DNA from: an uncultured archaeon
GTDB taxonomy: Archaea > Halobacteriota > Methanosarcinia > Methanosarcinales > Methanoperedenaceae
Direction of reading: 5' to 3'
Length of the DNA stretch: 64,000 nt
Assembly: GCA_902386205.1 (NCBI GenBank)
Contig: CABMIH010000075.1
Coordinates: 1 to 64,000 of the forward strand
Positions within the stretch are counted from its first letter, which is position 1. Every line of letters starts with the position of its first letter. Both the position numbers and the translations under genes were made by a program. The notes below the pieces were generated by a model, which searched no databases, was not told where the DNA came from, and saw nothing but the letters and a program-made list of their open reading frames with translations. Below are positions 24,643 through 33,108 of the stretch, piece after piece.

Positions 24643-25164
24643 TCAGCCAATATAACTTGTGCTTCCCCTGTCAAAATCCCCAACAAGCTCAAGCCTCATG
24701 TCGTCTGGCTGCCATGCCGCGTCCGGATACACGAGGTTCTTGAAGAAAAGGGTAGTGTCAGCCGCTATCATGGTCGCAAGATGCTCATCTCCGAAGACAT
24801 TTCTTGTGATATCATGCGCCATGGCCCTTACCCCGCTTTCATCCAGGTAGCCCAGCGTATGCAGGTATTCATGCAGCAGGACATGGAAGATGTAAGGTTT
24901 ATAAAGCTCAGGCCTTGTTTCCTTGATCCTCTCAAGAGGGATTTTGTTCATCACAATAACATTGGAGCCGACAGGATAGAATGCCCCGAAAAAACCCTGC
25001 GGATGGTTCCCCAGGTTAGCAAGTCCGAGCATCAAGCCTGCGCGGCTTTTTTTCTGGCTCACCCACACCGAAGATTTTACTATCTCGAATATATCCGCCA
25101 GTGTCTTTGCATTTTCCAGTCTTGAAGGAAAGTCCCTCTTCATTATGATATTTTTCATTTCCAT
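24643..25164 (-). CDS. Zincin-like metallopeptidase (HExxH)
   Basis: This 173-residue protein contains HVLLHEYLHTLGYLDESG, an extended zinc-binding motif HExxHxxG-like with a third ligand nearby, near residue 93. No signal peptide is visible, so it is probably cytoplasmic. Substrate unknown. It converges on the PGF-CTERM gene with four bases between stops. Three ATG codons at 25164, 25158 and 25143 compete as start; I keep the first. A palindrome resembling the MsvR box lies 27 bases upstream. Confidence 0.72.
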   Translation of the reverse strand: MEMKNIIMKRDFPSRLENAKTLADIFEIVKSSVWVSQKKSRAGLMLGLANLGNHPQGFFGAFYPVGSNVIVMNKIPLERIKETRPELYKPYIFHVLLHEYLHTLGYLDESGVRAMAHDITRNVFGDEHLATMIAADTTLFFKNLVYPDAAWQPDDMRLELVGDFDRGSTSYIG

Positions 25165-25190
25165 CTGTATTCTTTTACCTCTCTATATTA

Positions 25191-25206
25191 TTCGTTATAT
25201 TACGAA
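25191..25206 (-). promoter_or_regulatory. MsvR-box-like palindrome before the metallopeptidase gene
   Basis: TTCGTTATATTACGAA differs at one base from TTCGTA-N4-TACGAA. It lies between the stop of the nob1 gene and the metallopeptidase start, over an A/T-rich stretch that could be the TATA region on the minus strand. The same core occurs exactly at 2501-2516. Confidence 0.5.
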
Positions 25207-25275
25207 CATTCATACAATGACGATTAGTAATTAAATAACTTGTGGTCAAAATTGAAAACTTAAGGAAAAAGCTGA

Positions 25276-25755
25276 TCAGCGAGTTCTTGCTTTACCTTTT
25301 CTCCTTTTATTCATGGGAGAGCCGCAAACGGGACAGACATCACCCCCCGGGAACCGGCGCTTGCACCCGATGCATTGTTTTTCCCAGAGCAATATATCTT
25401 TTATTTTCCTCTGCCCTGCCGGCATTACCCTTATCCCGAGCTGGATAGCGGTGTTCTGGATCGCAAAATCATCAGTAACAAGCACAGTTTCCTCGCGTCC
25501 TGAATATTCCAGCGCCTTTGCAAGGATTTCAATATCAGTGCCGGAAAGCTCTTCGCTGTCCTTTGTAACATTGGCTTTTAATTTCACTTCCTTTATGAAA
25601 TCCCGGACCGGGGGTTCGACTCTTACGTTCATTAATTCCATCGTTGTGCGGGCATTCTCGTCCCTGAGCTCTTCAACTACCGAGGGGACTGTAATAACGC
25701 TTCCTTCCAGTCTTTTTCGTATAATGAAAAGGGAAGCGTCGGCGATGTAGATCAT
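25276..25755 (-). CDS. nob1: rRNA maturation endonuclease Nob1
   Basis: This 159-residue protein joins a PIN nuclease domain to a zinc ribbon, the layout of Nob1, which trims the 3' end of 16S rRNA. Acidic active-site residues are visible at D6 (IADAS), the glutamate of VEELRDEN, GTDIEIL and VTDDFAIQN. The ribbon has CIGCKRRFPGGDVCPVCG. The length is normal. It lies between the metallopeptidase and bioY on the same strand. Confidence 0.92.
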   Translation of the reverse strand: MIYIADASLFIIRKRLEGSVITVPSVVEELRDENARTTMELMNVRVEPPVRDFIKEVKLKANVTKDSEELSGTDIEILAKALEYSGREETVLVTDDFAIQNTAIQLGIRVMPAGQRKIKDILLWEKQCIGCKRRFPGGDVCPVCGSPMNKRRKGKARTR

Positions 25756-25787
25756 CTGCGAATGATTCTTTTCACATGAATTAATAC

Positions 25788-26426
25788 TTATCTGGAATCA
25801 AGCTCATTACCGTATGCTGTCCTGGGGACCAATGCAGCCGCTATCGCAGAGGCTATTAATGCTTTGTATATATCAACAGCTATGAAAGGCAGGGCCCCGA
25901 GCTCAATTGCTTTTTGCGCATTTACACCGAGTACGAATGATAACTGGATAACGCCTGCAAGGTAGATCAATACGATTCCGATCATCATGAGACAGAATAT
26001 CCCTCTAAAACTGCGGGATTTGACGTACATATCTGTGAACCATCCTATGACAAGGGAGGCCGCAATAAAACCAAGTAAATAACCGCCGGTTACTCCAAGA
26101 AGGATAGCCATACCGCTTTTCGCATCAGCGAACCATGGAACCCCGAGTGCGCCGATGACAGTGTAGAATCCCTGGCTCAATCCACCGTACCACTTTCCAA
26201 GGATAACGCCTGAAAGGAGCACTGCAAAAACCTGTCCGGTGACAGGCACAGGCGTATATGGAAGGTAGAACCGCATCTGGGCAAGCAGCCCTGTCAGGCA
26301 TGCAAACCCAAGCGCAAGGATAACTTTGTTCGTGAATGTCGATTCAAACCGCCATTTAAAGAGGTTGTACTTAACAGACTCATATTTTACGAATGCATTT
26401 TTTAGTTCATTGCCAAATTCGGACAT
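25788..26426 (-). CDS. bioY: Biotin transporter substrate-binding subunit BioY
   Basis: This 212-residue ECF S-component has about six membrane helices. The BioY signature PYTPVPVTGQVFAVLLSGVI is present, and VTGGYLLGFIAASLVIGW follows. It binds biotin in the membrane and works with an ECF energising module, which is not in the window. The start has AGGTGG four bases upstream. A TTGTAAAC/GTAGACAA repeat overlaps the leader, which suggests biotin-dependent repression. Confidence 0.93.
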   Translation of the reverse strand: MSEFGNELKNAFVKYESVKYNLFKWRFESTFTNKVILALGFACLTGLLAQMRFYLPYTPVPVTGQVFAVLLSGVILGKWYGGLSQGFYTVIGALGVPWFADAKSGMAILLGVTGGYLLGFIAASLVIGWFTDMYVKSRSFRGIFCLMMIGIVLIYLAGVIQLSFVLGVNAQKAIELGALPFIAVDIYKALIASAIAAALVPRTAYGNELDSR

Positions 26427-26436
26427 AAGCCACCTA

Positions 26437-26467
26437 TTGTAAACTTTTTTCCTCCAAAGGTAGACAA
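26437..26467 (-). promoter_or_regulatory. BirA-type operator at the bioY promoter
   Basis: TTGTAAAC (26437-26444) and GTAGACAA (26460-26467) face each other across 15 bases. The BirA operator consensus is TTGTAAACC and GGTTTACAA with a similar spacer; two bases differ in one arm. On the minus strand the site begins right after a TATA-like TTAAATAG and ends eleven bases before the bioY start. Confidence 0.5.
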
Positions 26468-26542
26468 TCTATTTAAGGTTTATTGATTAACAGTAGTCGT
26501 ATTTAAATACTAAAAACCCTATAATAAAGAGGGGTGGAACGT

Positions 26543-27025
26543 ATGGAACTAATTTCTATAAAAATAGATTCGCCGGAAGATGCGAATATGATACTCGGCC
26601 AGACACATTTCATCAAGAGCGCGCAGGATTTATACGAAGCACTGATTTCATCGGCTCCTGGAATAAAATTCGGGATCGCATTTAGCGAAGCTTCCGGGAA
26701 ATGCCTGGTCAGGAGCGACGGGAATGAAGAAGAACTCAAGAAGGCAGCGGAAATCAATGCGCTTGACCTTGGATGCGGGCACAGCTTTATAATATTCATG
26801 AGGAACGCATATCCGATAAATGTTCTGAACGCGATAAAGAACGTGCAGGAAGTATGCAATATTTTCTGCGCCACCGCAAACCCTGTTGAAGTCATCATAG
26901 CCCAGACGCAAATGGGCAGGGGAATTCTTGGCGTGATAGATGGGGAAAGCCCGAAAGGCATCGAGACTTCAAAAGATGTAGAAGATAGGAAAAAATTCCT
27001 GCAGGCTATCGGATATAAGAGATAA
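26543..27025 (+). CDS. Adenosine-specific kinase (DUF355 family)
   Basis: This 160-residue protein matches the archaeal adenosine-specific kinase family across its length: [35 protein letters not shown] and [20 protein letters not shown]. The proposed role is adenosine phosphorylation, known from few biochemical studies. The start is the ATG at 26543 after GAGGGG; a GTG three codons earlier is possible. The next gene, thrB, overlaps its stop by one base (TAATG). Confidence 0.85.
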   Translation: MELISIKIDSPEDANMILGQTHFIKSAQDLYEALISSAPGIKFGIAFSEASGKCLVRSDGNEEELKKAAEINALDLGCGHSFIIFMRNAYPINVLNAIKNVQEVCNIFCATANPVEVIIAQTQMGRGILGVIDGESPKGIETSKDVEDRKKFLQAIGYKR

Positions 27026-27918
27026 TGGAAAAGGATTATCTGAAAGTCAGGGTTCCTGCCACTTCTGCAAATCTTGGGGCAGGATTTGATGTGTTCGGCA
27101 TCGCCCTGGAAGTACCTTTTGACATACTGGAGATTGAAAAAAGCGACAGGATAGAGATCATAGTCAGGGGAAAAGGTTCTGAACACATACCTACTGACCC
27201 GCGAAATAACACTGCCGGGGTTGTGGCTTCCATCCTTGGAAAAACCGTGAAGATCATAATAAACAGGAATATTCCCTTAAGCAGCGGGCTTGGTAGCAGC
27301 GCAGCGCCTGCTGCCGGGGTTGCCTGGGCGCTGAACGAGATGTATGAACTCGGGCTTTCAAGAGAAGAGCTTGTAAGAATCGCTGCCAGGGGCGAACAGG
27401 CAGCATCAGGGGTTGCGCATGCCGATAACGTGGCGCCGGCGATATACGGAGGTTTTGTGATAGTTCATAAGGATAAAATAATTTCCCTGAAGGTGGAAAA
27501 TATCGGGATCGTTGCAGTACATCCCGAGATAATCGTAAGCACGCGGGTAGCCCGTGCCATGCTGCCGGGAAAAATGAATATCGATGATGTTTCATTTAAC
27601 ATCGGGAGTGCGGCGTCAATGGTAGTGGGCATGATGAAAAGTGACATAAAGCTAATAGGAGAAAGTATGGAGAGCAGGGTCATAGAAAGGATACGCTCAG
27701 GGCTCATAAGGGGGTATTCCCTGGTAAAGAAAAAGGCGCTTGACGCCGGAGCTGCCGGGGTGACGATAAGTGGCTCAGGGCCGACCATGATAGCTGTCTG
27801 CAGGATGGATGAGAGGGAGAGAATCGCAAAAGCCATGATGCAAGGTTTTTCAGAAAGCCATGTCAGGAGCGAGGCTTTTATTACAACTATCGGGAGAGGG
27901 GTGGAGATAATAGGGTAA
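27025..27918 (+). CDS. thrB: Homoserine kinase
   Basis: This 297-residue GHMP kinase phosphorylates homoserine on the way to threonine. The N terminus VRVPATSANLGAGFDVFGIA and the ATP loop IPLSSGLGSSAAPAAG are diagnostic, and GVTISGSGPTMIAV near residue 250 is GHMP motif 3. The length is normal. Confidence 0.95.
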   Translation: MEKDYLKVRVPATSANLGAGFDVFGIALEVPFDILEIEKSDRIEIIVRGKGSEHIPTDPRNNTAGVVASILGKTVKIIINRNIPLSSGLGSSAAPAAGVAWALNEMYELGLSREELVRIAARGEQAASGVAHADNVAPAIYGGFVIVHKDKIISLKVENIGIVAVHPEIIVSTRVARAMLPGKMNIDDVSFNIGSAASMVVGMMKSDIKLIGESMESRVIERIRSGLIRGYSLVKKKALDAGAAGVTISGSGPTMIAVCRMDERERIAKAMMQGFSESHVRSEAFITTIGRGVEIIG

Positions 27919-27966
27919 TTTTTTTAATATCGCAACCTTTTAGACTTATAAAACCTACAAGCAATT

Positions 27967-29121
27967 ATGATCGACAGGAAGGAGATTATCGAAGTATTAT
28001 CTGATTACGACCTCAGCGAAACCACCATTGGAGTCCTTGCATCCCACTCCGCCCTTGATGTCTGTGACGGCGCCGTGGAAGAAGGGTTCATGACTCATGC
28101 TGTATGTGAGAAAGGGCGCGAGAAGACATATACTGAATATTTCAGGGCAGAGAGGCAGGACGGAAAACTCATCCGCGGTATCGTTGACAGCGCAGATGTT
28201 TATACTAAATTCAATGAGATCCTAAAACCCGATAACCAGAAGAAACTGCGGGATAAGAACACGATTTTCATACCGAATCGCTCGTTCACTTCTTATTGCG
28301 GTATAGACGAAATTGAAGATGACTTCAAGGTCCCTATGTTCGGGAGCAGGAACCTGCTGCGAAGCGAAGAGCGCGGCATTGAGCGGGATTATTACTGGCT
28401 GCTTGAGAAAGCAGGTCTCCCGTATCCTGAAAAGATCGGAAAACCCGAAGACATCGACTGCCTTGTGATGGTTAAGCTCCCGCATGCTGTCAAGAAACTT
28501 GAGCGCGGGTTCTTCACAGCCTCCTCCTATGATGAATTCAAACAGAAATCAGAAGCGCTTATGGAACAGGGTGTGATAACGCAGGATGCGCTTGCGGAGG
28601 CAAGGATAGAGAGGTATATAATCGGCCCTGTCTTCAACCTTGACATGTTCTATTCACCAATAGAAGAAAAGATGAGCAGGATCGAACTTCTGGGCATCGA
28701 CTGGCGTTTCGAGACAAGCCTTGACGGGCATGTGCGATTGCCTGCGCCCCAGCAGATGACGCTCAATGAGCGCCAGATTACTCCCGAATACACGGTATGC
28801 GGGCACAATTCCGCAACGCTTCGTGAGTCTTTGCTTGAGGACGCGTTCGAGCTTGCAGAAAAATACGTAAAGGCGACCCAGAAATACTATAAACCCGGCA
28901 TTATCGGGCCCTTCTGCCTCCAGACATGCGTGGATAAAGACCTTAATTTCTATGTTTACGATGTGGCGCCGCGCGTGGGAGGGGGGACCAATGTGCACGT
29001 TTCTGTAGGTCATCCTTACGGCAATACCCTCTGGCGCAGACCCATGAGCACGGGGCGCCGCGTGGCGATGGAGATAAGAAAGGCTATCGAGCAGGAAAGG
29101 ATGGAAGAGATAGTGACTTAG
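27967..29121 (+). CDS. purP: FAICAR synthetase (archaeal PurP)
   Basis: This 384-residue ATP-grasp enzyme forms FAICAR from AICAR, formate and ATP, the archaeal route for the ninth purine step. Recognisable segments are TTIGVLASHSALDVCDGA, MFGSRNLLRSEERG and VYDVAPRVGGGTNVHVSVGH near the C terminus. A TATA-like CTTATAAAA lies about 20 bases before the ATG, so the mRNA is nearly leaderless. It ends in TAG and converges on mptD. Confidence 0.95.
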   Translation: MIDRKEIIEVLSDYDLSETTIGVLASHSALDVCDGAVEEGFMTHAVCEKGREKTYTEYFRAERQDGKLIRGIVDSADVYTKFNEILKPDNQKKLRDKNTIFIPNRSFTSYCGIDEIEDDFKVPMFGSRNLLRSEERGIERDYYWLLEKAGLPYPEKIGKPEDIDCLVMVKLPHAVKKLERGFFTASSYDEFKQKSEALMEQGVITQDALAEARIERYIIGPVFNLDMFYSPIEEKMSRIELLGIDWRFETSLDGHVRLPAPQQMTLNERQITPEYTVCGHNSATLRESLLEDAFELAEKYVKATQKYYKPGIIGPFCLQTCVDKDLNFYVYDVAPRVGGGTNVHVSVGHPYGNTLWRRPMSTGRRVAMEIRKAIEQERMEEIVT

Positions 29122-29125
29122 GTGC

Positions 29126-29482
29126 TTACATCTCCTCGATCCGTTTAACGCTCATCATCGGGTAATCATTTTCCTCATCGTATGCCAGCTCTGCATACGC
29201 TATCGTACTCTTATACCGTACCTGCAGGCTCACATGCAGCATTCTCCCTTCCAGTTCACAGTACCCGAATTTGGGATTCTCCCTTTTCGCAACCATTTCC
29301 CTGTCGATCGAAACGCTGATGCTTCTCACATACGGCTGGAGAATAATGCTGTCCTCTATAGTCCGCTCCATGCTCTCAGCCGTATCCTTGCTGATTGGAG
29401 TTCCAATGAACTGGTGATACAATGCGCCAAGTTTAATCCCTGCTTCAAAAACCGCCTTATCGCGGTCATTCACTTCTTCCAT
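29126..29482 (-). CDS. mptD: Archaeal dihydroneopterin aldolase (MptD-like)
   Basis: This 118-residue protein fits the MptD/DUF372 family, which releases glycolaldehyde from 7,8-dihydroneopterin during tetrahydromethanopterin synthesis. It shows AVFEAGIKLGALYHQFIGTP, a central RSISVSIDREM and CELEGRMLHVSLQVRYKS. The start is the ATG at 29482, preceded by GGAGG, which overlaps the pssA stop by 17 bases. It is the last gene of the artA-pssD-pssA-mptD run. Confidence 0.82.
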   Translation of the reverse strand: MEEVNDRDKAVFEAGIKLGALYHQFIGTPISKDTAESMERTIEDSIILQPYVRSISVSIDREMVAKRENPKFGYCELEGRMLHVSLQVRYKSTIAYAELAYDEENDYPMMSVKRIEEM

Positions 29483-30158
29483 AAATCCTCCTTCCGATAG
29501 GAACCAGTATATACGCAAACACAAGGCCAAACAATACAAGTGATACAGGCCTTACGATTTCAGTATATCCCAGGTAAAATGCCATAATATCAAGAACAAG
29601 CATTATTCCCATGGGCGCAAGGATGACCGGGTGTTTCAATTTGGGGTAACTGATCGTGCTGACCATTAGAATTGATATCATAATAAGAAATAAACCAAAA
29701 GCGGGTTTTACATACGGATCTGGAAGATAATCTTTCACAAGGAGAAATAACGCCACGATAAAACCGCCTGATGTTATAGGTATTCCTTCAAAACCATCTT
29801 TTTTTCCTGTCACGTTGAACCTGGCAAGACGAAGGATGCCGCATACCAGGAAAAGCCCTGCGGCAAGCCATGCAAAGATCCCTGAATCGAGCAGGAAAAC
29901 AAGGGCAGCAACGGCGGGTGCGGCTCCGAAAGATATGGCATCTGAAAGTGAATCAAGGTTGGCGCCAAGAACGCCAAAACCAGAGTACCTTGCCACTGCC
30001 CCGTCCGCCCCGTCCGCTATGACGGCCAGAAGGATCAGCACGAGCGCGCTGTTAAACTGGCCCTGGAATATCATTATTATCGAGGCAAAACCAAGCAGCG
30101 CATTTATAAGAGTGACAATATCCGCAGGTTTGATAAGTTTAAGGATGTTCTCACTCAT
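29466..30158 (-). CDS. pssA: Archaetidylserine synthase (CDP-alcohol phosphatidyltransferase)
   Basis: This 230-residue membrane enzyme has the CDP-alcohol transferase signature DGADGAVARYSGFGV followed by NLDSLSD, with the aspartates in the required spacing, and about seven membrane helices. By its partner gene it most likely makes archaetidylserine from CDP-archaeol and serine. The start at 30158 has AAGGTGA upstream. In Haloferax, PssA and PssD are needed for archaeosortase-dependent lipid anchoring, which fits its place here. Confidence 0.88.
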   Translation of the reverse strand: MSENILKLIKPADIVTLINALLGFASIIMIFQGQFNSALVLILLAVIADGADGAVARYSGFGVLGANLDSLSDAISFGAAPAVAALVFLLDSGIFAWLAAGLFLVCGILRLARFNVTGKKDGFEGIPITSGGFIVALFLLVKDYLPDPYVKPAFGLFLIMISILMVSTISYPKLKHPVILAPMGIMLVLDIMAFYLGYTEIVRPVSLVLFGLVFAYILVPIGRRIYGRSE

Positions 30159-30163
30159 GCTTA

Positions 30164-30793
30164 TCACCTTGTTTTTTCTTTTTTCATTGCGATCACGGTC
30201 TCTCCGGCTTTTACTTTATCATTTATCCCGACCGTGAATTCATATATTTCAGGGACGACCACGTCCACGCGCGAGCCAAAACGTATCATACCTATGCGCT
30301 CACCCCTCTTCACATGGCTCCCTTCACTGATATACGAAACTATGCGCCTGGTCAGGACACCTGCTATCTGGGTCAGCTCAAGGGTGCCGTGGTCAGTGCT
30401 TAATACAACGTGGTTGCGCTCATTCACAAATGAATCCTTGTTGAACGCCGGGATATAACCTCCCGGCTTATAATCGAGATGTGTAACAGTACCGCCAAGA
30501 GGGGCACGGTTCACATGGACATTATGTATGTTCATAAAAATGCAGACAGTCCGGTTCTTTATTGATATCACTTTACCATCTGCCGGCGATACAGCGTCGT
30601 CCTCATTTCCCAGGGGCTTACGTTGGGGGTCGCGGAAGAAAATAATAAAAAAGATCGAAAGGAGCATTCCTGTAATAGACAGGAAATATAACAGGATCGA
30701 CAGGTAGCCGCTTGAAATCCATGCGGAATATCCTGTTACAATAGTTGAAAGCAACACCGCGCCGATCCAGGAAAATGAACCCTTAGCCATCAT
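30164..30793 (-). CDS. pssD: Archaetidylserine decarboxylase (proenzyme)
   Basis: This 209-residue protein is a phosphatidylserine decarboxylase-type proenzyme with two N-terminal membrane segments. IHNVHVNRAPLGGTVTHLDY and the C-terminal MIRFGSRVDVVVP are diagnostic. Self-cleavage before the serine of GS gives the pyruvoyl group. The product would be archaetidylethanolamine. GGAGG lies eleven bases before the start; the gene overlaps artA by 11 bases. Confidence 0.92.
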   Translation of the reverse strand: MMAKGSFSWIGAVLLSTIVTGYSAWISSGYLSILLYFLSITGMLLSIFFIIFFRDPQRKPLGNEDDAVSPADGKVISIKNRTVCIFMNIHNVHVNRAPLGGTVTHLDYKPGGYIPAFNKDSFVNERNHVVLSTDHGTLELTQIAGVLTRRIVSYISEGSHVKRGERIGMIRFGSRVDVVVPEIYEFTVGINDKVKAGETVIAMKKEKTR

Positions 30794-31598
30794 TTTTGAG
30801 TATACCTCCGACCAGGTTCAAAACACCGTCTATCATATCAAGAATTTCTGGAAGTATTTTCAATACCGCATAGGCTATTAAGAACAGCGCGACAAGAGAA
30901 CCCACTTTTGCGATGACCGTATGCGCAATATAAAAACTCATATCAGGGTCGCCGAACCAGTTCATCCCGTACGCATCAACCACAAAGACATTTCGTATCA
31001 GGTTCAAAACGTAGATAACTGGAACCGATACAAGGAATGCGGATGCAAGCCGTTTGATCGGTGCGTTAACGCTTGCGATTATACCGATGAACAGGGCTAT
31101 GCTTTCAATCGCCGTGCATGCAAGTATTATTTCGACTTTGTACCCATTGACCGCGATAAGGTTCCAGTCCAGCCTTGTTATCATTATACCTAAAACCGAT
31201 GCAAGCCAGACGGTCTGGTCTGTTACTGTTGATATGATCCATGTATTCATTACATCGATTTCTGAAAAGATAAAATAAGAGATTCCCCCGATGGCCGCAG
31301 CAGTTGTGGCCATGAAAAGCGAGGTAGTAATATTAATGCCATTAATGTCCCTCTGTATCCTTTTATCATGGCGCATCATGACATAACCGATGAAAACGCA
31401 TAATATAGCGGCAAGTACCGTAACGGCCACATTCACATAGTCACCCAGTTGGGCATAATGCGGTGACTGGAATAACCAGTGAACGGCAAAAAACGCCCAG
31501 CCCGCGCCGGCAACTGAAAGTTTGAGGTTTTTCTGCCCTGGTATGACCGAGGCCGCAATAAGTAATCCGAGGGCTATCCAGAGTATGTTTTCTATCAT
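30783..31598 (-). CDS. artA: Archaeosortase A
   Basis: This 271-residue polytopic membrane protease-transpeptidase processes PGF-CTERM proteins. The catalytic triad appears as Cys161 (EIILACTAIES), Arg202 (LNLIRNVF) and His226 (FYIAHTVIAK), between predicted helices. I place the start at 31598 (MIENILWIAL) because upstream codons show no membrane-protein character. No ribosome site is seen and an A/T-rich TATA-like region lies about 30 bases upstream, so it may be leaderless. Two likely substrates are encoded at 20.8-24.6 kb. Confidence 0.92.
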   Translation of the reverse strand: MIENILWIALGLLIAASVIPGQKNLKLSVAGAGWAFFAVHWLFQSPHYAQLGDYVNVAVTVLAAILCVFIGYVMMRHDKRIQRDINGINITTSLFMATTAAAIGGISYFIFSEIDVMNTWIISTVTDQTVWLASVLGIMITRLDWNLIAVNGYKVEIILACTAIESIALFIGIIASVNAPIKRLASAFLVSVPVIYVLNLIRNVFVVDAYGMNWFGDPDMSFYIAHTVIAKVGSLVALFLIAYAVLKILPEILDMIDGVLNLVGGILKNDG

Positions 31599-31910
31599 AT
31601 TATAATCACATATTATTTCATAAAAGATAATATAATTTGGTACGATTTTTTCTTGAATCCCACCTTTTGTCTGCAAGGTTATTAAATCTCTCGTTATCCA
31701 ATAAAAAAAATTGAACGTACAGCGAAAACCTCAGGCAAAAAACAATCTACGTTAGCTTTATGTAATATGAAAGGTATCTGGAGGAACACTGAATCATCTT
31801 TTTATGATTCTAATTCGTAGCAAGCATCCGCTTGTGGCGTATGGATCGAAACGATCCGAACGCAGGAATGTTGCGTGAGTCGGACCATGAAAGGTCTTAC
31901 GGAGGAAAGA
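31599..31910. other. 312-base intergenic region between artA and rpl18e
   Basis: The left third is the A/T-rich artA promoter region. The right part (31791-31896) folds into a series of short hairpins listed separately. A GGAGG at 31781-31785 precedes a 24-codon frame (ATG at 31804) with no resemblance to a known protein. No RNA gene of a known class is recognised. Confidence 0.5.
31791..31896 (+). promoter_or_regulatory. Structured 5' leader of the rpl18e operon
   Basis: Perfect stems in order: GAATCAT/ATGATTC (31791-31797, 31804-31810), CAAGC/GCTTG (31821-31825, 31830-31834), GGATCG/CGATCC (31843-31848, 31852-31857) with outer GCGT/ACGC (31837-31840, 31860-31863), and GACC/GGTC (31883-31886, 31893-31896). 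CGCA/TGCG (31861-31864, 31872-31875) competes with the outer stem. The last hairpin ends five bases before the GGAGG of rpl18e. The layout suits autoregulation by a ribosomal protein or a riboswitch; a separate small RNA is also possible. Confidence 0.5.
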
Positions 31911-32273
31911 ATGAAAAATAATTACAAAACAAATATTCAGCTTTTAGACCTGATATCGGGTCTTAAGAAGCAGTCGAGGGAAAAAGAAGTACCTCTCTGG
32001 CGGGATATTGCCATCAGGCTTGAGCGCCCGACCCGTAATTGTCCTGAAGTCAACCTCAGCAGGATAAACAGGTACACGAAAGAAAATGATCTGATACTTG
32101 TTCCTGGAAAAGTCCTTGGAGCGGGTGAAGTGGATCACCAGTTAACTGTGGCTGCATTAAGTTTCAGCGGTAGCGCGAGGAACAAAATAACGGCTGCCGG
32201 CGGTTCCTGCCTTTCTATCCGGGAGCTTATGAACAAGAACCCCGAAGGTTCAAAAGTAAGGATAATGGGGTGA
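31911..32273 (+). CDS. rpl18e: Ribosomal protein L18e
   Basis: This 120-residue large-subunit protein (L15/L18e fold) is recognised by REKEVPLWRDIAIRLERPTR, VNLSRINRYTKENDLILVPG and the C-terminal GGSCLSIRELMNKNPEGSKV. The start is the ATG at 31911 with GGAGG five bases upstream; two earlier in-frame ATGs lie in the structured leader. It heads rpl18e-rpl13-rps9-rpoN, a standard euryarchaeal operon. Confidence 0.96.
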   Translation: MKNNYKTNIQLLDLISGLKKQSREKEVPLWRDIAIRLERPTRNCPEVNLSRINRYTKENDLILVPGKVLGAGEVDHQLTVAALSFSGSARNKITAAGGSCLSIRELMNKNPEGSKVRIMG

Positions 32274-32277
32274 AAAA

Positions 32278-32697
32278 ATGGTAGTAATCGACGCTAATAA
32301 TCTCATTCTGGGAAGAATGGCCAGTATAGTCGCACAGCGATTATTAAATGGCGAAGAAATCAAAATCATAAATGCAGAAAAAGCGATTATTTCAGGAAGA
32401 AAGGACACGACATTTGATCGATATAAAAAATACGTTGCAAGGGGCTCAAGGGAATTCGGACCCCATTTCCCGAGACGTCCTGACCAGATAATTGCAAGGA
32501 CTGTAAGAGGAATGATCCCCCATACGAAAATGACGGGAAGGGAAGCACATAACAGGTTAAAAGTATATGTCGGCGTACCTGTGGAATTGAGCAAAGAACC
32601 GGCCAGCACGCTGGAAAACGCAAGCATCACACGCCTCAGCACGAGCAATTACACCGTGCTTGGGGAGCTTAGCAAAAGATTAGGTTCAAAATATTAG
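32278..32697 (+). CDS. rpl13: Ribosomal protein L13
   Basis: This 139-residue protein contains VVIDANNLILGRMASIVAQR at its N terminus and RTVRGMIPHTKMTGREAHNR in the middle, both diagnostic of archaeal L13. Spacing to rpl18e is four bases. It ends in TAG, immediately followed by the AGGTG site of rps9. Confidence 0.97.
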   Translation: MVVIDANNLILGRMASIVAQRLLNGEEIKIINAEKAIISGRKDTTFDRYKKYVARGSREFGPHFPRRPDQIIARTVRGMIPHTKMTGREAHNRLKVYVGVPVELSKEPASTLENASITRLSTSNYTVLGELSKRLGSKY

Positions 32698-32706
32698 GTG
32701 TTATAC

Positions 32707-33105
32707 ATGAAAATCGTTAATTCATCTGGAAAAAGAAAAACCGCAATCGCCCGGGCAACCCTCCGGGAAGGAAAAGGACGGATAAGGGTAAACAAGAAAC
32801 CTATCGAGATAGTAGAGCCCGAACTGATCCGCCTCAAGATGTCAGAACCTCTTGAATTTGCAAATAACGTTCTCCCGACAGTAGATATTGATGTCAATGT
32901 GCACGGAGGCGGTATCTTCGGTCAAGCGGGCGCGGTCCGCACGGCCATCGCAAGAGGTCTTGTAGAATGGACGAATGATACTGCGCTCAGGGATGCAATG
33001 GCACAGTATGACAGGAGTCTGCTCGTAAACGACACACGCTATAAACTTCCCAAGAAATTCGGTGGGCGTGGTGCCAGGAAGAGAAGACAGAAATCATACA
33101 GGTGA
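32707..33105 (+). CDS. rps9: Ribosomal protein S9
   Basis: This 132-residue protein starts [20 protein letters not shown] and ends in the basic tail [17 protein letters not shown] that reaches the P site. The start at 32707 has AGGTG seven bases before it; an in-frame upstream TTG overlapping the rpl13 stop is less likely. Confidence 0.97.
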   Translation: MKIVNSSGKRKTAIARATLREGKGRIRVNKKPIEIVEPELIRLKMSEPLEFANNVLPTVDIDVNVHGGGIFGQAGAVRTAIARGLVEWTNDTALRDAMAQYDRSLLVNDTRYKLPKKFGGRGARKRRQKSYR

Positions 33106-33108
33106 AAC

